A stretch of DNA of 50,742 nt from Bacteroidota bacterium. Its GTDB lineage: Bacteria > Bacteroidota > Bacteroidia > 2-12-FULL-35-15. Below the pieces are notes generated by a model. It saw nothing but the letters and a program-made list of their open reading frames with translations. It did no database searches and was not told the DNA's origin. Location: NCBI GenBank assembly GCA_016707685.1, contig JADJHE010000031.1, forward strand, positions 1-50,742, read 5' to 3'. Position numbers and translations under genes: made by a program. Below, piece after piece: positions 28,047 through 37,854 of this stretch (the stretch's first letter is position 1; each line of letters starts with the position of its first letter).

Positions 28047-29315
28047 CTATTTTGTAAGGTGTAATTTGTTGTTATTGATAACGCCTAGCACCTTTCCTGT
28101 AAATTTTGTTCCTATAAAAGGTGTGTTTGCCGATTTAGAATGGATACTTTTCTTGTCAAATTCCCAGATTGTACTTGGATTAAACAAGGTCATGTTTGCT
28201 GCTATTCCCTCTGAAATAGATAACTTTTCAAGCTTTAACAATTTTCTCGGTTTTGATGTTATTGCTTCAACAATGTCTTCCAATTTCAGTTTCCCGATAT
28301 TGCTATTCAACAATCCAAAAAAACTTTCCAAACCAATCATTCCATTGGATGCATGGTCAAATTCTAAATCTTTTGATTCAATGTCTTGCGGTCGGTGATC
28401 GGTTGTTATGCAATCAATGGTGCCATCGGCAAGTGCTTTTCGCAATGCTTCGATGTCATTTTTTGTTCTTAATGGTGGGTTTACTTTATAATTGCTATCA
28501 AAATCCATTAACAAAGCATCGTCTAACACCAAGCTATAGGCATTTACAGAAGCGGTAACTTTTAATTTTTTTGCTTTTGCTTGTTTAATTAGATCTACCG
28601 ATTTTTGAGTAGAAACATTCATGATATGTATAGGCGCATCACAATATTCAGCTAAAAAAATGTTTCGAGCAACCATTAGTTCTTCTGCAAGTGCTGGTAT
28701 TCCTTTTAGTCCCAGCTTTGTAGAAGTAATGCCTTCATTCATTTGTCCATCGGTTGATATGCTTTTGTCGTCAGCATGTGTCAGTACCAAGGCATCAAAG
28801 TTTTTAGAATAAAGCAATGCACGCATTAGTAATCCTGCATTTGCCACACTTTTTTTATCGTCCGAAAAAGCGACAGCTCCTGCTTGTTGCATATCGAACA
28901 TTTCGGCTAATTCTTTTCCTTCCTGATTTTGAGAGATGGTTCCAATTGGATAAACATCTACCAATGCATCTTCGGTATTGTGCTTTATATATTGTACTTG
29001 TGCTTTTGTATGAATAGGTGGGTTGGTTGAAGGTACCAACGCTACAGCAGTGAATCCACCAGCCATTGCTGCATTAATACCCGATTGTAAATATTCTTTG
29101 TGTTCAAATCCTGGATCACAAAAATTTGCTTGCATATCCATCCAGCCCGAGGAAACATGAAGGTTGTCTTGTTCCAACACTTTGATGTTTTTATCTGTAC
29201 TGATTTTGGATTTAATGGATTTGATGATTCCATTTTCCACTAAAATATCCATTACTTTTCCATTAAATGGTGATTGGGAATCAATAATGCGGGCTTGTTT
29301 GATAAGTATATTCAT
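28047..29315 (-). CDS. dihydroorotase-like protein without the metal-binding HxH
   Basis: 422 residues, amidohydrolase fold, intact. SSGWMDMQANFCDPGFEHKE is the start of the barrel where active dihydroorotases have DxHxHxRDPG: both His are replaced (Gln62, Asn64) and the substrate Arg is Cys66. Later parts are kept: VLTHADDKS, IHIMNVSTQKSVDLI, NPPLRTKNDIEAL and CITTDHRPQDIESKD. In Bacteroidota such degenerate forms are common and annotated PyrC; pseudo-dihydroorotases elsewhere act as partners of aspartate transcarbamoylase. Catalysis cannot be assumed. The next gene upstream (BatA-like) ends 28 bases before its start. Confidence 0.85.
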   Translation of the reverse strand: MNILIKQARIIDSQSPFNGKVMDILVENGIIKSIKSKISTDKNIKVLEQDNLHVSSGWMDMQANFCDPGFEHKEYLQSGINAAMAGGFTAVALVPSTNPPIHTKAQVQYIKHNTEDALVDVYPIGTISQNQEGKELAEMFDMQQAGAVAFSDDKKSVANAGLLMRALLYSKNFDALVLTHADDKSISTDGQMNEGITSTKLGLKGIPALAEELMVARNIFLAEYCDAPIHIMNVSTQKSVDLIKQAKAKKLKVTASVNAYSLVLDDALLMDFDSNYKVNPPLRTKNDIEALRKALADGTIDCITTDHRPQDIESKDLEFDHASNGMIGLESFFGLLNSNIGKLKLEDIVEAITSKPRKLLKLEKLSISEGIAANMTLFNPSTIWEFDKKSIHSKSANTPFIGTKFTGKVLGVINNNKLHLTK

Positions 29316-29343
29316 AATCCTTCTTTTTGTATTATTAAGAATG

Positions 29344-31401
29344 TTATTTCATAAAACGCAATAACAGTACTTCAGCAGCAAAAAATACGAGTGCTAAAAT
29401 AATGCAAAGTTTCCATAGTTTTTTACCTTGATCTAATTCTGTGAGCGTACTAGTTAGACTTTTTTGTGAACTCTCGATGGTAGCAAAATTTTGTAAATTG
29501 TTTTTACTTAATTGCTCGTTCAACTCTTCAATGGTGTAACATGTTAAATCAGACTCTTTTCTGTTGAAATTAAAGCTTAAGCCCGTTATTATTGTTTTAT
29601 CACTTAGTAAATTATAGTTTCCTGCATTGCTAATTTGATTGTGCGTATAAATAAGCAGTTTAGAGTCCATCGATTTATGCTCCGGAATTACATCAAAACT
29701 ATTGTTTACGTTCTTGATATGAAACGCATTTTCTCCAACCACAACAGCATTTGTTTCAATGATTTCATCGTTGCTAATGGTGTAGAAGAGGGGAGTGCTT
29801 GTTTGACTGTAAATTGTAATTTTATAAAGTGTAGGAACAAACAGAGCATGTTTACCTAAATTGCTAAAATTGGAGTTGATGCCAACTGCGCTTAAATACA
29901 ATTTGCCTTTTCCAACCGAATACTTCGATAAGAAGTTGTTTCCATTTTGAAGTTTGAGTAAGTATTCTTCGTTGCTTCGGGTTGTTTTAGAAAGAGCATA
30001 ATATTCGTTCACTTTCGGCAAATCAAGGTTCGTAGCACTAAATGTTTTTTTATCGAACACATCTTTGTAAATGGGATGCTCCAGATTAATTTTATCCACT
30101 TTTGTATTCGCAGTATCTAGCTTTTCATAATAGTTGGCACGGTTGGCCAGGCAAAATTCCTTGTAAGTATTTAACTCAATGTCTTTTGCCGGAAATACAA
30201 GCACGCTGCCACCATTCTCCATAAAGCGTTTTAGTTCCACACTTAATCCCGATGAAATGCTTTTTAATTCGTTTAAAATAATCAAGTGTTTGCTCGCTAA
30301 AGCTGCATAATCAATTTGATTTTCGGCTACCGAGTTAAATGCAAAGAGGGAGTCGCTGCCAAATAATTTAGTGAGGTAAGTATTCTCCGTTCCTAATTCC
30401 TTGCCATTGATAGCAAGCACCGGAATGTTTTTAGCCACTTCAAAACTAAAATAAAATTGATCATCGAATGTTACAGGAAAATCGTTCAGTTCTATTCGGC
30501 AGTGTTGGATGCCACTTTCGCGTGAAGCAAAACTAAGAACAACTTCTGTTTCACTGTTTTTATCGCAATTAAAACTTGCGGGTGTTTTTTGAGTATTGTT
30601 GATGAACAATTTAATAGAATTGTTTTCCAATACTTTTTCGGAAACATTCTTGATGCGAACATGCAGCTTTTTCTAATTGGTTGAGCTGGCGAACAGGTGT
30701 TTCGAACCAGCAGGTATCAATGTATACATTGCTCTTTTCATTGGCTAGTAAAGGAATAAGCTTTACAGAAATGCTGGTATCGTTCTTAATTAATTGTACA
30801 TCACTAACACTTTTTTGAAAGTCGGAGAGCACAAACAATTGCTTGTTTTTTATTCCACTTTGTTGTAGCACATCGAATGCACGAGCGCTTATTTCTTTAA
30901 TAGTGCGGGTTGCTGGTGAAATTTTAACTTCATCAATTAATTCGGTAAACTCTTCTTTATTTAATAGGCGTTGGTGTTTGCCTTCAAAATCATTTATAAA
31001 TAATTGAAAACGATCGGTTGGTTTATAAGCTGAAACAATTTCTTTTGCTCGTTTTTTTGCTTCATCCAGCAAGGTTCCATTTTTATTGATTGCATCCATG
31101 CTGAAGGAGTTATCAATAAAAATACTTATGGCTTTGTCGCCAACTAGGGCCTTTTTATTATCCGATGGAATGTAAGGTTGTGCAAATGCAAACACTAAAA
31201 GCTGATTGCTAATATGCGGGATGCCAGAACTAATAAATGTTTAAGTTTGGATTTGGCTTGTGTTTCTTGTTTTACTTCTTTTAAAAAACGAACATTCGAA
31301 AAGTAAATGGTCTTGAATTTTCGGAAGTTAAATAAGTGAATGATGATAGGGATGGCAATTGCCGAGAGTGCGAATAGAAATGCTGGATTGCTAAAGTTCA
31401 T
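29344..31401 (-). CDS. BatA/von Willebrand factor A domain membrane protein, two frameshifts
   Basis: About 686 residues. The N-terminal MNFSNPAFLFALSAIAIPII and HLFNFRKFKTIYFSNVRFLK is the BatA N-terminal double-helix domain. A VWA domain follows, with the MIDAS start IFIDNSFSM (DxSxS-like, DNSFS) and the strand QLFVLSDFQKS. The C-terminal half (about 250-686) is a large periplasmic beta-rich region and ends in one helix KKLWKLCIILALVFFAAEVL. Indels lie near 31195 and 30650. The first codon is ATG at 31401, 7 bases after a -7 box. It is not part of a moxR-batABCD cluster here. Confidence 0.85.
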
Positions 31402-31408
31402 CAAAGCC

Positions 31409-31416
31409 CAAAGATA
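31409..31416 (-). promoter_or_regulatory. -7 box immediately before the BatA-like gene
   Basis: TATCTTTG, a full match, ends only 7 bases before the ATG at 31401, which predicts a very short or absent leader. Confidence 0.5.
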
Positions 31417-31502
31417 GCATCTTTTTTGATTAAATTAGTAGAGAATTTCTGTTTTGTTTAAATGGCAACATTCAATGCACATCCTGAGCGCATCCAAGCA
31501 AT

Positions 31503-32828
31503 TTACATCACACTAACTCTTACCTTCTTTGTTTTTAGTTTTGTATTGTTTACCAGAGGAAGCAATTTGTTCACTTTAGATGCATCCACTGCTACAAAAG
31601 CACAATCGTGTTTTATTTCAATGGTTCCCAAATCTTCGGTAGCCAATTTACCTTGTTTTATAAACAAACCAGCAATATCACCTTTCGATATTTTATCTTT
31701 TCGGCCTCCCGAAATATAGAGTGTTTGCCAGTTGACTGCTTTTTCGGCAGCAGCTGGTTTTGCATTTTCAAGTGAAAATACTTCTGGTTTTAATTCAGCA
31801 ATAAAGTCGGGTAGGGGTTGGTTATCCCATACCATCACGTATGCTGTCCCGTTTTTGTTCATGCGGGCAGTACGACCATTACGGTGGGTAAATTCTTCTT
31901 TTTTGAGTGGCAACTGAAAGTGTAAAATGAATTTTAATTCGGGAATATCAATTCCTCTTGCAGCCAAATCGGTTGCTAATAGCAGCTGAGAAGAGCCATT
32001 TCTGAATTTTATTAATGCGCGTTCACGATCTACTTGTTCCATTCCTCCAAAAAAGCATGAGTGCGATATTCCATTTTCTTCTAAAAAATCACTAACATCC
32101 TGAATCGTATCCTTATAGTTGCAAAAGATGATTCCTGGCTCGTTGCCAATTTTACTCAATGCTTTTACAAGCGTTTGCATTCTATCTTTTGGAGTAGATA
32201 CAATTGTTTTTATTTTTAATTGTGATGTTTTTTCGTGTAGGTAGTTGATGTAAACAGGTTTTGCTAAACCTACAAAACTTGGTATTTGAACGGCTTGTGT
32301 TGCCGATGTTAAAATGCGTTTTTTTGCGGCTGTTAAAGCATTGGTAATCTCCATCATTTCTTGCTCAAAGCCAATTTCCAAGGATTTGTCAAACTCATCT
32401 AAAACTAAGGTTTGGATGGATGCCAATGAAAAAGCTTCTTTACGGAAAAGGTCGGCCAAGCGCCCTGGCGTACCAACCAAAATTGCTGGTCGGTGTTTTA
32501 GTTCAATTTTGTCTTGTGAGCCAGCTCTTCCGCCATACACTGCATTTGCTTTGTAGCCAGTTCCCATTTCACGGATAACTTGTTCAATTTGAATAGCCAA
32601 TTCGCGAGAAGGAACAACGATTAATACTTGAATTTCTTTGCAAGCAGGATCTAGTTGTTCGATGATGGGTAATAAAAAAGCCAATGTTTTACCTGTTCCA
32701 GTAGGGGAAAGGAGTACAATTTCGGTGTTTGCAGGGATAATGTTTTTAGCTTCTTCCTGCATGGGGTTCAACTTCTGAATCCCTAATTTTTGTAGGATTT
32801 CCGCTTGGCTTTTTTTCTCACTATTCAT
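31503..32828 (-). CDS. DEAD-box RNA helicase, DbpA-like
   Basis: 441 residues, intact. Q motif GIQKLNPMQEEA, Walker A SPTGTGKT (41-48), PSRELAIQ, GTPGRLADL, the box II variant DEFD, SATQAV, ARGID and HRNGRTARM for motif VI. The C-terminal 70 residues (LYISGGRKDKISKGDIAGLF, CAFVAVDASKVNKLLPL) are the DbpA RNA-binding domain, which targets 23S rRNA hairpin 92 in E. coli DbpA. A role in large-subunit assembly follows. Its start lies 4 bases after a TACCTTTG box. Confidence 0.92.
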   Translation of the reverse strand: MNSEKKSQAEILQKLGIQKLNPMQEEAKNIIPANTEIVLLSPTGTGKTLAFLLPIIEQLDPACKEIQVLIVVPSRELAIQIEQVIREMGTGYKANAVYGGRAGSQDKIELKHRPAILVGTPGRLADLFRKEAFSLASIQTLVLDEFDKSLEIGFEQEMMEITNALTAAKKRILTSATQAVQIPSFVGLAKPVYINYLHEKTSQLKIKTIVSTPKDRMQTLVKALSKIGNEPGIIFCNYKDTIQDVSDFLEENGISHSCFFGGMEQVDRERALIKFRNGSSQLLLATDLAARGIDIPELKFILHFQLPLKKEEFTHRNGRTARMNKNGTAYVMVWDNQPLPDFIAELKPEVFSLENAKPAAAEKAVNWQTLYISGGRKDKISKGDIAGLFIKQGKLATEDLGTIEIKHDCAFVAVDASKVNKLLPLVNNTKLKTKKVRVSVM

Positions 32829-32832
32829 GCTA

Positions 32833-32863
32833 CAAAGGTAAGCTTAATTTTGGACCAGCAGGC
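32833..32863 (-). promoter_or_regulatory. Promoter giving an apparently leaderless dbpA-like mRNA
   Basis: TACCTTTG (32833-32840) with TTG 20-22 bases upstream. The box ends only four bases before the ATG at 32828, so transcription should start at or near the start codon. Confidence 0.55.
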
Positions 32864-32875
32864 AAGGATTATTGT

Positions 32876-32946
32876 TAGCCCTTTAGGTGTTATCACCTGC
32901 CTGCTTTATGACATAATTTTTTGTTGGTGATAACACCAACAAAAGC
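32876..32946. repeat. Double-palindrome repeat, copy A
   Basis: Left arm AGGTGTTATCACCT (32885-32898), spacer, right arm TTGTTGGTGATAACACCAACAA (32921-32942). The left arm has lost its outer CTTGC/GCAAG pairs. It stands in tandem with copy B, 40 bases away, between the helicase promoter and the LamG-like gene. Confidence 0.85.
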
Positions 32947-32985
32947 ATATATGTTCGAATTGTTTATTTGCAAGCTTCAGGATCT

Positions 32986-33047
32986 TAGCCCTTGCAGGTG
33001 TTATCACCTGCAAGAATTATGATTTTTTTGTGATAAAGCAAAAGGCA
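32986..33047. repeat. Double-palindrome repeat, copy B
   Basis: The left arm is a perfect 24-base palindrome, CTTGCAGGTG-TTAT-CACCTGCAAG (32991-33014). The right arm is decayed to TTGTGATAAAGCAAAAGGC, which keeps only the outer AAAGGC and one half of the core. It lies 56 bases past the stop of the T9SS gene. Confidence 0.8.
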
Positions 33048-33102
33048 TAAAAAGGTAGAATAGCTAGAAAAATTGTTTGACAGCTTCTACTATTATTAAT
33101 AA

Positions 33103-34937
33103 CTATTGTTTAGTTACAATACTTGAATAGTTAGGCGTTCGAATAAAATAGATTCCCTGCTTTAATTGAGATAAATCGATGATAAGTTCTGTTTTTGATA
33201 CTTTTTTAATAGTAATATTCGCTATTACATTTTGCCCTAAAATATTGTATACACTCAAATTATTAAGTTCAACTTCTTCTGCATTAACCGTGATTTCTCT
33301 TGAAGTTGGATTTGGATATATTACCAATGGGTTCGTTTTTCGTTGCATTAAAATCAACACTTTTGATATCAGAATAGGAGTAGTGTCCATCAAAATCGGT
33401 TTGTTTTAGTTTATAATAAGAGGTTCCGTTAAAAGGTGCCTTATCCTGCAATTGATAGCTTAAAATTGCTGATGAATTTCCAGCACCTTTTATTGTTCTA
33501 ACATCCATCCAGTCAAAGCCATCTTTCGATCGTTCAATAGTAAAGTAATCATTGTTTAGTTCGGATGCCGTTTTCCAGTCAAGTTGAACATAGCTATTGT
33601 TCACATTGCTTGCATTAAAGTACAATAGCTCTATTGGTAATGGCGTTTGGGTTGTATTAATTGTTCCAATAGTAAACCGTAAGCCATTTGCAATCGCTGT
33701 TACTGCTGAAAATTGGTAGACATTTCCACCTAATGAAGATGCACCCGATATTGGTGTCTCATCTGAAAAGACACCATCATTATCTGTATCTACAAGTAGT
33801 CTTAAATCGGAAGTAACAATTGTTCCTAATCCTGTTAGGTTAAATCGTACATCAATAGATCCTACATCAACAGCAGAGTTTGATAAATCCACTTCACTTG
33901 CTCTCCACACGCGATTAAATCGTGCTTGTACAGGTGACGGAACATCCGTAAGTTCAATTGCCTGTGCAACGCCATTGTTGTGTCCCCACAGTAAAAATTT
34001 ATTATCGGTTAATGAACTAGGATTTAAGATGCGTACAATACCAGTTCCTTGTGAATCGTCATGAAGATTCGATGCATCCACTCTTCCAATGCCTGCAACA
34101 TCATGGTCGTAGTTGCCATTTGCAGGATTATCCATTGTATATAAATCATTTGTCGCACTTGCAATATCATATTTTGCTGCAAGATAATTTTCAATGATGA
34201 TTCGTTGTGCTGTATTTATTTTTTGTAGTAAACAAAATCATTTCAGTAAGATCTCCTACAAACCCATTTGTTCCACTGGTATTTCCTCCAAGGTTAAAGC
34301 GCTGTGTGGCATGACTACTATAAACGGTTGTATTTGCTCTGTTCAGTAATAAACTACCATTTCTGTAAAGTTGTTTGCCAGATGTTGGGTTGGCATCGTA
34401 CGACCAATAGGAATAGTTATTTAAGTTGGTTAAACCACCTACATCTAATCGGGCATCGTTACCACAACAAACACCAATGTCGTAATAAACGGTACCAGAC
34501 CAAGGAACATGGCAAGTAAAACGTGTTGAACCCACTAAAGGATCGGTCGTGTATACACAGGATGTTTGAGTTGTATTGTCGGCACGACATACTAAAAATG
34601 TGGAGGCTTGATCGTTTACAAAGTTGGTGGTAGTTAAGTTTAGCCCTGTTCTAAGGCAATTGCTTCCTGAAAAACTTATCTCATTGTAGCCATTTACAAC
34701 TCCTGCAACTAGTGTTGGTCTCAAAGCGCCTGTTTCCGAAACGGTAAGTGTTGTAATTCCTGCTGAATTTGAAATGCTATCTACGAGTGCGCCAGTTGTA
34801 CTTACGCCATTATCTGTTCTGTTCCAAATTTTAAGGCTGGATGTGCCTGTATTAGTTCCAACACCACCTGGTCCAGTTTGAGCAAAGCCTAATGTTGTAC
34901 TTGCGATTAAAAAAGACAGTAATATTCGTATGTTCAT
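33103..34937 (-). CDS. secreted LamG-like protein with T9SS C-terminal sorting domain
   Basis: About 610 residues across three frames (breaks near 34200 and 33340). Signal peptide MNIRILLSFLIASTTLGFAQ from the ATG at 34937 (an earlier ATG at 34973 would lengthen it without need). The N-terminal region is a concanavalin-like domain (SSLKIWNRTDNGV, FLVCRADNTTQTS, GFVGDLTEMILF). The middle VRILNPSSLTDNKFLLWGHN and ELLYFNASNVNNSYVQLDWK leads to the type A sorting domain NPLVIYPNPTSREITVNAEE ... LKQGIYFIRTPN. It should be exported by the type IX system and attached to the surface. Confidence 0.85.
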
Positions 34938-34990
34938 GCTTTTACAATTAAAACAAATCTTTATTAAGTTCATTATTTTGTTTAGTAGTT

Positions 34991-34998
34991 CAAAAATA
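34991..34998 (-). promoter_or_regulatory. -7 box upstream of the LamG-like gene
   Basis: TATTTTTG on the minus strand, 53 bases before the chosen start. No clear -33. Confidence 0.38.
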
Positions 34999-35087
34999 CC
35001 AAATGCAATATAAGTTACTTTTTGTAATTATAAAATTAATAAAAATATTTTTTCTGAAAAGCTTCGAATGGTTTGTTCTGAAAAGCA

Positions 35088-35158
35088 TAGCCCTTGCAGG
35101 TAGTATCTAATGCAAAGGCTATGATATGCTTTTTGTTGGTGATAACACCAACAGAAGC
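35088..35158. repeat. Double-palindrome repeat, copy C
   Basis: The left arm core is altered, but the outer pairs remain: AGCC..TTGCA at 35089 pairs with TGCAA.GGCT ending at 35120. The right arm TTGTTGGTGATAACACCAACA (35133-35153) is intact. It ends 13 bases past the stop of the leucine-rich T9SS gene. Confidence 0.8.
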
Positions 35159-35171
35159 ATAACTCTTAAAA

Positions 35172-36265
35172 TTATTGCTTTACAAACTTCAGTGTTTGTT
35201 GTTGCGAATCGTTTGTGATTTTGATGAAGTACACACCATTTGAATAATTTAGAATGTTCAATTCAATGGTATTATTCATATTGAATTGGGCTACTTTTTC
35301 ACCTATTACATTCAACACCTCAACCAACTTTTGTTTGTTATCAGCTGTTTTAATATTTAACCAATTATTTACCGGATTTGGATACACATCGGCTTGAATT
35401 CCAGAAGCAGTTTCATCGATTGATAAGGCTACACAGCCGGCTTGTATTTCTGCTTCGGTGTTGCAACCAACAATGTTTGCATTAATTGTAATGATAGCAC
35501 CAACAGGTGGATTCGCTAAATAATTACAGATGCTTGGAACAGCGCAAGTGAAAGGTCATCATTGAATGCTAAATCTAAATTACCACCAACAGTAGTTGAA
35601 TTGTTTCCTAGTCCAGTTAAATTAGTAAGTACCGTATTGGCTTCTATAAAAATCCCACCTTCTGGTCCGCCCACAATACTGTTTACATTGCTCAAAGCAG
35701 CAACACTTGTTAATGCATAGTTTTGAACCAATTCTAATGTTTCACCAATATGCACCAATGATTCCAGTCCGCTCAATGTAGTTAAATTGGCATTGTCACG
35801 AATGATTAATGACCCATTAGCAGTATCTACATTGTTTAATCCGGTTAAATCAGTTAATGCATTGCAGGTACGAACGGTAAACTCTCCAGTAACTTTTGTT
35901 AGGCTGCTTAATCCCGAAAGGTTTGTTAAGGCAGGCAAGTCACGCAAAATGAATCCATCCAATGCATCGTTACCAACACTTGTTAAGTTATTTAACCCTG
36001 TTAAGCTGGATAATATCGGACAATCTCTAATTTCTAAAATACCTCCAATGGATGTAAGTTGTGTTAGTGGACTAAGGTCTGTTATATCTAGCCCCATTAC
36101 TTCCAAATCAACTCCGTCTGGAAATGCAGTACATCCTGCATATGTTGTAGGGAAAGCATTTACTTCAGCTTGTGTAGCTAATACGACTGCTGCTGTTGGG
36201 CATTGTGCTTGAATAGCGAATGCAGCGAATAATCCGATGCTTAAAAAAGTCAATTTAGTATTCAT
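35172..36265 (-). CDS. secreted leucine-rich-type repeat protein with T9SS sorting domain
   Basis: About 364 residues, one frameshift near 35525. Signal peptide MNTKLTFLSIGLFAAFAIQA, then roughly eight 24-residue units of the receptor-L/leucine-rich type (SLTGLNNLTSVG, ALTNLSGLSSLTKVTG, ALTDLTGLNNVDTANG, NLTTLSGLESLVHIG, VLTNLTGLGNNSTTVGG). The second frame carries VYPNPVNNWLNIKT ... NYSNGVYFIKITND, the type A sorting domain. It is a surface cargo protein of the type IX system; the ligand is unknown. Confidence 0.87.
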
Positions 36266-36296
36266 ACTTCTGTTTGTTATTCTGTTTTTCAGAGTG

Positions 36297-36304
36297 CAAA
36301 AGTA
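36297..36304 (-). promoter_or_regulatory. -7 box upstream of the leucine-rich T9SS gene
   Basis: TACTTTTG is a full TAnnTTTG match 31 bases before the start codon at 36265. Confidence 0.5.
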
Positions 36305-36355
36305 CTGCTTTTTTACAGCTTATAGCATATAATAGAATTGTTTTTCAGAATCTTT

Positions 36356-36427
36356 TAGCCCTTGCAGGTGTTATCACCTGAAAGATTGAATATGATTTTT
36401 TTGTTGGTGATAACACCAACAATGGCT
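36356..36427. repeat. Double-palindrome repeat, copy D
   Basis: Left arm CTTGCAGGTGTTATCACCTGAAAG (36361-36384, one mismatched pair) and right arm TTGTTGGTGATAACACCAACAA (36401-36422) with outer TAGCC and TGGCTT. It ends 14 bases past the stop of the DUF523 gene. Confidence 0.85.
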
Positions 36428-36440
36428 TGTTTTTAATAAA

Positions 36441-37062
36441 TTATTTCACCTTAAAATACTCCTTGTACCAATCAATTTCATGATGGTCTTTTGCAGTAGT
36501 ATTAATAGTATGATTCGGGTCAATTTTAGAATATAAAATCTCTAAGGAAGCATAATCGCGCTGACTGATTACTTTAATTCCGTTGCGAATAAGTTGTGCT
36601 GCGCTCACACCAGTACCAATTTGGTATACTTTGTTTTCGGCAAATCGGTTACCGCTATAGATTACCTGACTTCCACATGCAGCACTCACATCCATCATTA
36701 CAGCCAAATCTACTTTTTCAGCTTTTGCAATTTCCAACATTTTTTCGGAAGCTTTTATCATTCCTTCCGACCAATCAATTCCAGAATCCTTAGCACTTTT
36801 GCTTTCCCATTCAATACATCCATTCCTGTTCCTCCATGTATATCACACATTTCGCGAGGTGAGCCAAATGAATATTCTTCTGGACAAAACTTTACAATTT
36901 TAACCGTATCGTAGGTTAAATTTTTAAAGCACTTGGATATTCTCCATTTGCTGTTCCATCGAAGCCGCAAGTAATACCTGCAAGGCATGAACTCATTAAA
37001 ATTCGTAATGGATTCTCTTTTGTAGGAACCCTAAGGTTGTTGAGATAATTGCGGTCGGTCAT
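36441..37062 (-). CDS. DUF523 family protein (TudS-like, Fe-S cysteine motif), two frameshifts
   Basis: About 207 residues. After repair (breaks near 36930 and 36775) it reads ILMSSCLAGITCGFDGTANG, then KFCPEEYSFGSPREMCDIHG, and VMMDVSAACGSQVIYSGNRF. The spaced Cys residues (SSCLAG..C, CPE, ACGS) are the family's cluster ligands; 2-thiouracil desulfurases of this fold use a 4Fe-4S cluster. The substrate here is unknown. It is longer than minimal DUF523 proteins at the N-terminus. Confidence 0.8.
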
Positions 37063-37085
37063 GCATTAAAAATACAAAAATCCAT

Positions 37086-37781
37086 TTATTTTAAATGGAT
37101 TTTTGAGGTAATTATTTTTTTAATTGACATGGTATCGAACCAATCGCCTTTCTGTATAAAATGGTGCAGATGCAAAGAAGGGAGCACCTCTGTTACCAAT
37201 CCAACATTTTCAGCATACTTGTAATTACGAAATCTTATACTCCCAGCCGATTGATAGTTGGGATACATATAAAATTTCTCTTGTGCATTTAGGGTGTTAA
37301 AATTACCAGCATCGGTACTCACAACTGTTGCTTGTCCATCCATCTTAAAGACTACTTTACAAAGGGTGTCTGTTGGAGCAGCTGTATAATAATTTGTTGC
37401 AAATATTGTACTTGTATCAGACGAAGAGAAAATTATTTTTCCCGTTTCATTTACAATGTAGTTTAAAGAGTCTCTTAAATAGGACACCTCAACTTGGTTT
37501 GCAACATAAGGTTTTGGTTTAATCAGTTTAAAATAAGTGGTGCCATTTATACTGGTATCGGATGCTACATAACAACTATCAAAATTATTTTTCGGTGTTA
37601 AATTTCCTAATGTATCTAAATCGTATTGTTGGTATACCCAATAATTACCAATTGCCAGTTTTGAATAATTTGGATAAGTTGTGCTGGCAGGAGTTTCTGG
37701 AATTGGATCTTGTTCTTTTTTACACGAGATGATGAGGGTACTTAATGCTAAAATGGCAAATGCAAAGCTTTTATTTTTCAT
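37086..37781 (-). CDS. putative lipoprotein of unknown function
   Basis: 231 residues. Lipobox LIISCKKEQ (Cys20), followed by a Pro/Thr-rich linker (PIPETPASTTYPNY) and a beta-rich domain beginning YSKLAIGNYWVYQQYDLDTL. This 'NYWVYxxxD' opening is common in Bacteroidota surface lipoproteins. There is no catalytic motif. It lies 23 bases from the DUF523 start and shares its strand. Confidence 0.72.
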   Translation of the reverse strand: MKNKSFAFAILALSTLIISCKKEQDPIPETPASTTYPNYSKLAIGNYWVYQQYDLDTLGNLTPKNNFDSCYVASDTSINGTTYFKLIKPKPYVANQVEVSYLRDSLNYIVNETGKIIFSSSDTSTIFATNYYTAAPTDTLCKVVFKMDGQATVVSTDAGNFNTLNAQEKFYMYPNYQSAGSIRFRNYKYAENVGLVTEVLPSLHLHHFIQKGDWFDTMSIKKIITSKIHLK

Positions 37782-37854
37782 TGTCGTTTGTTTTGTTTTT
37801 GAAAGCTAACGACAGATTAAAATTTATATTGTTCTAACTTTTTTTTGAAAAAGA

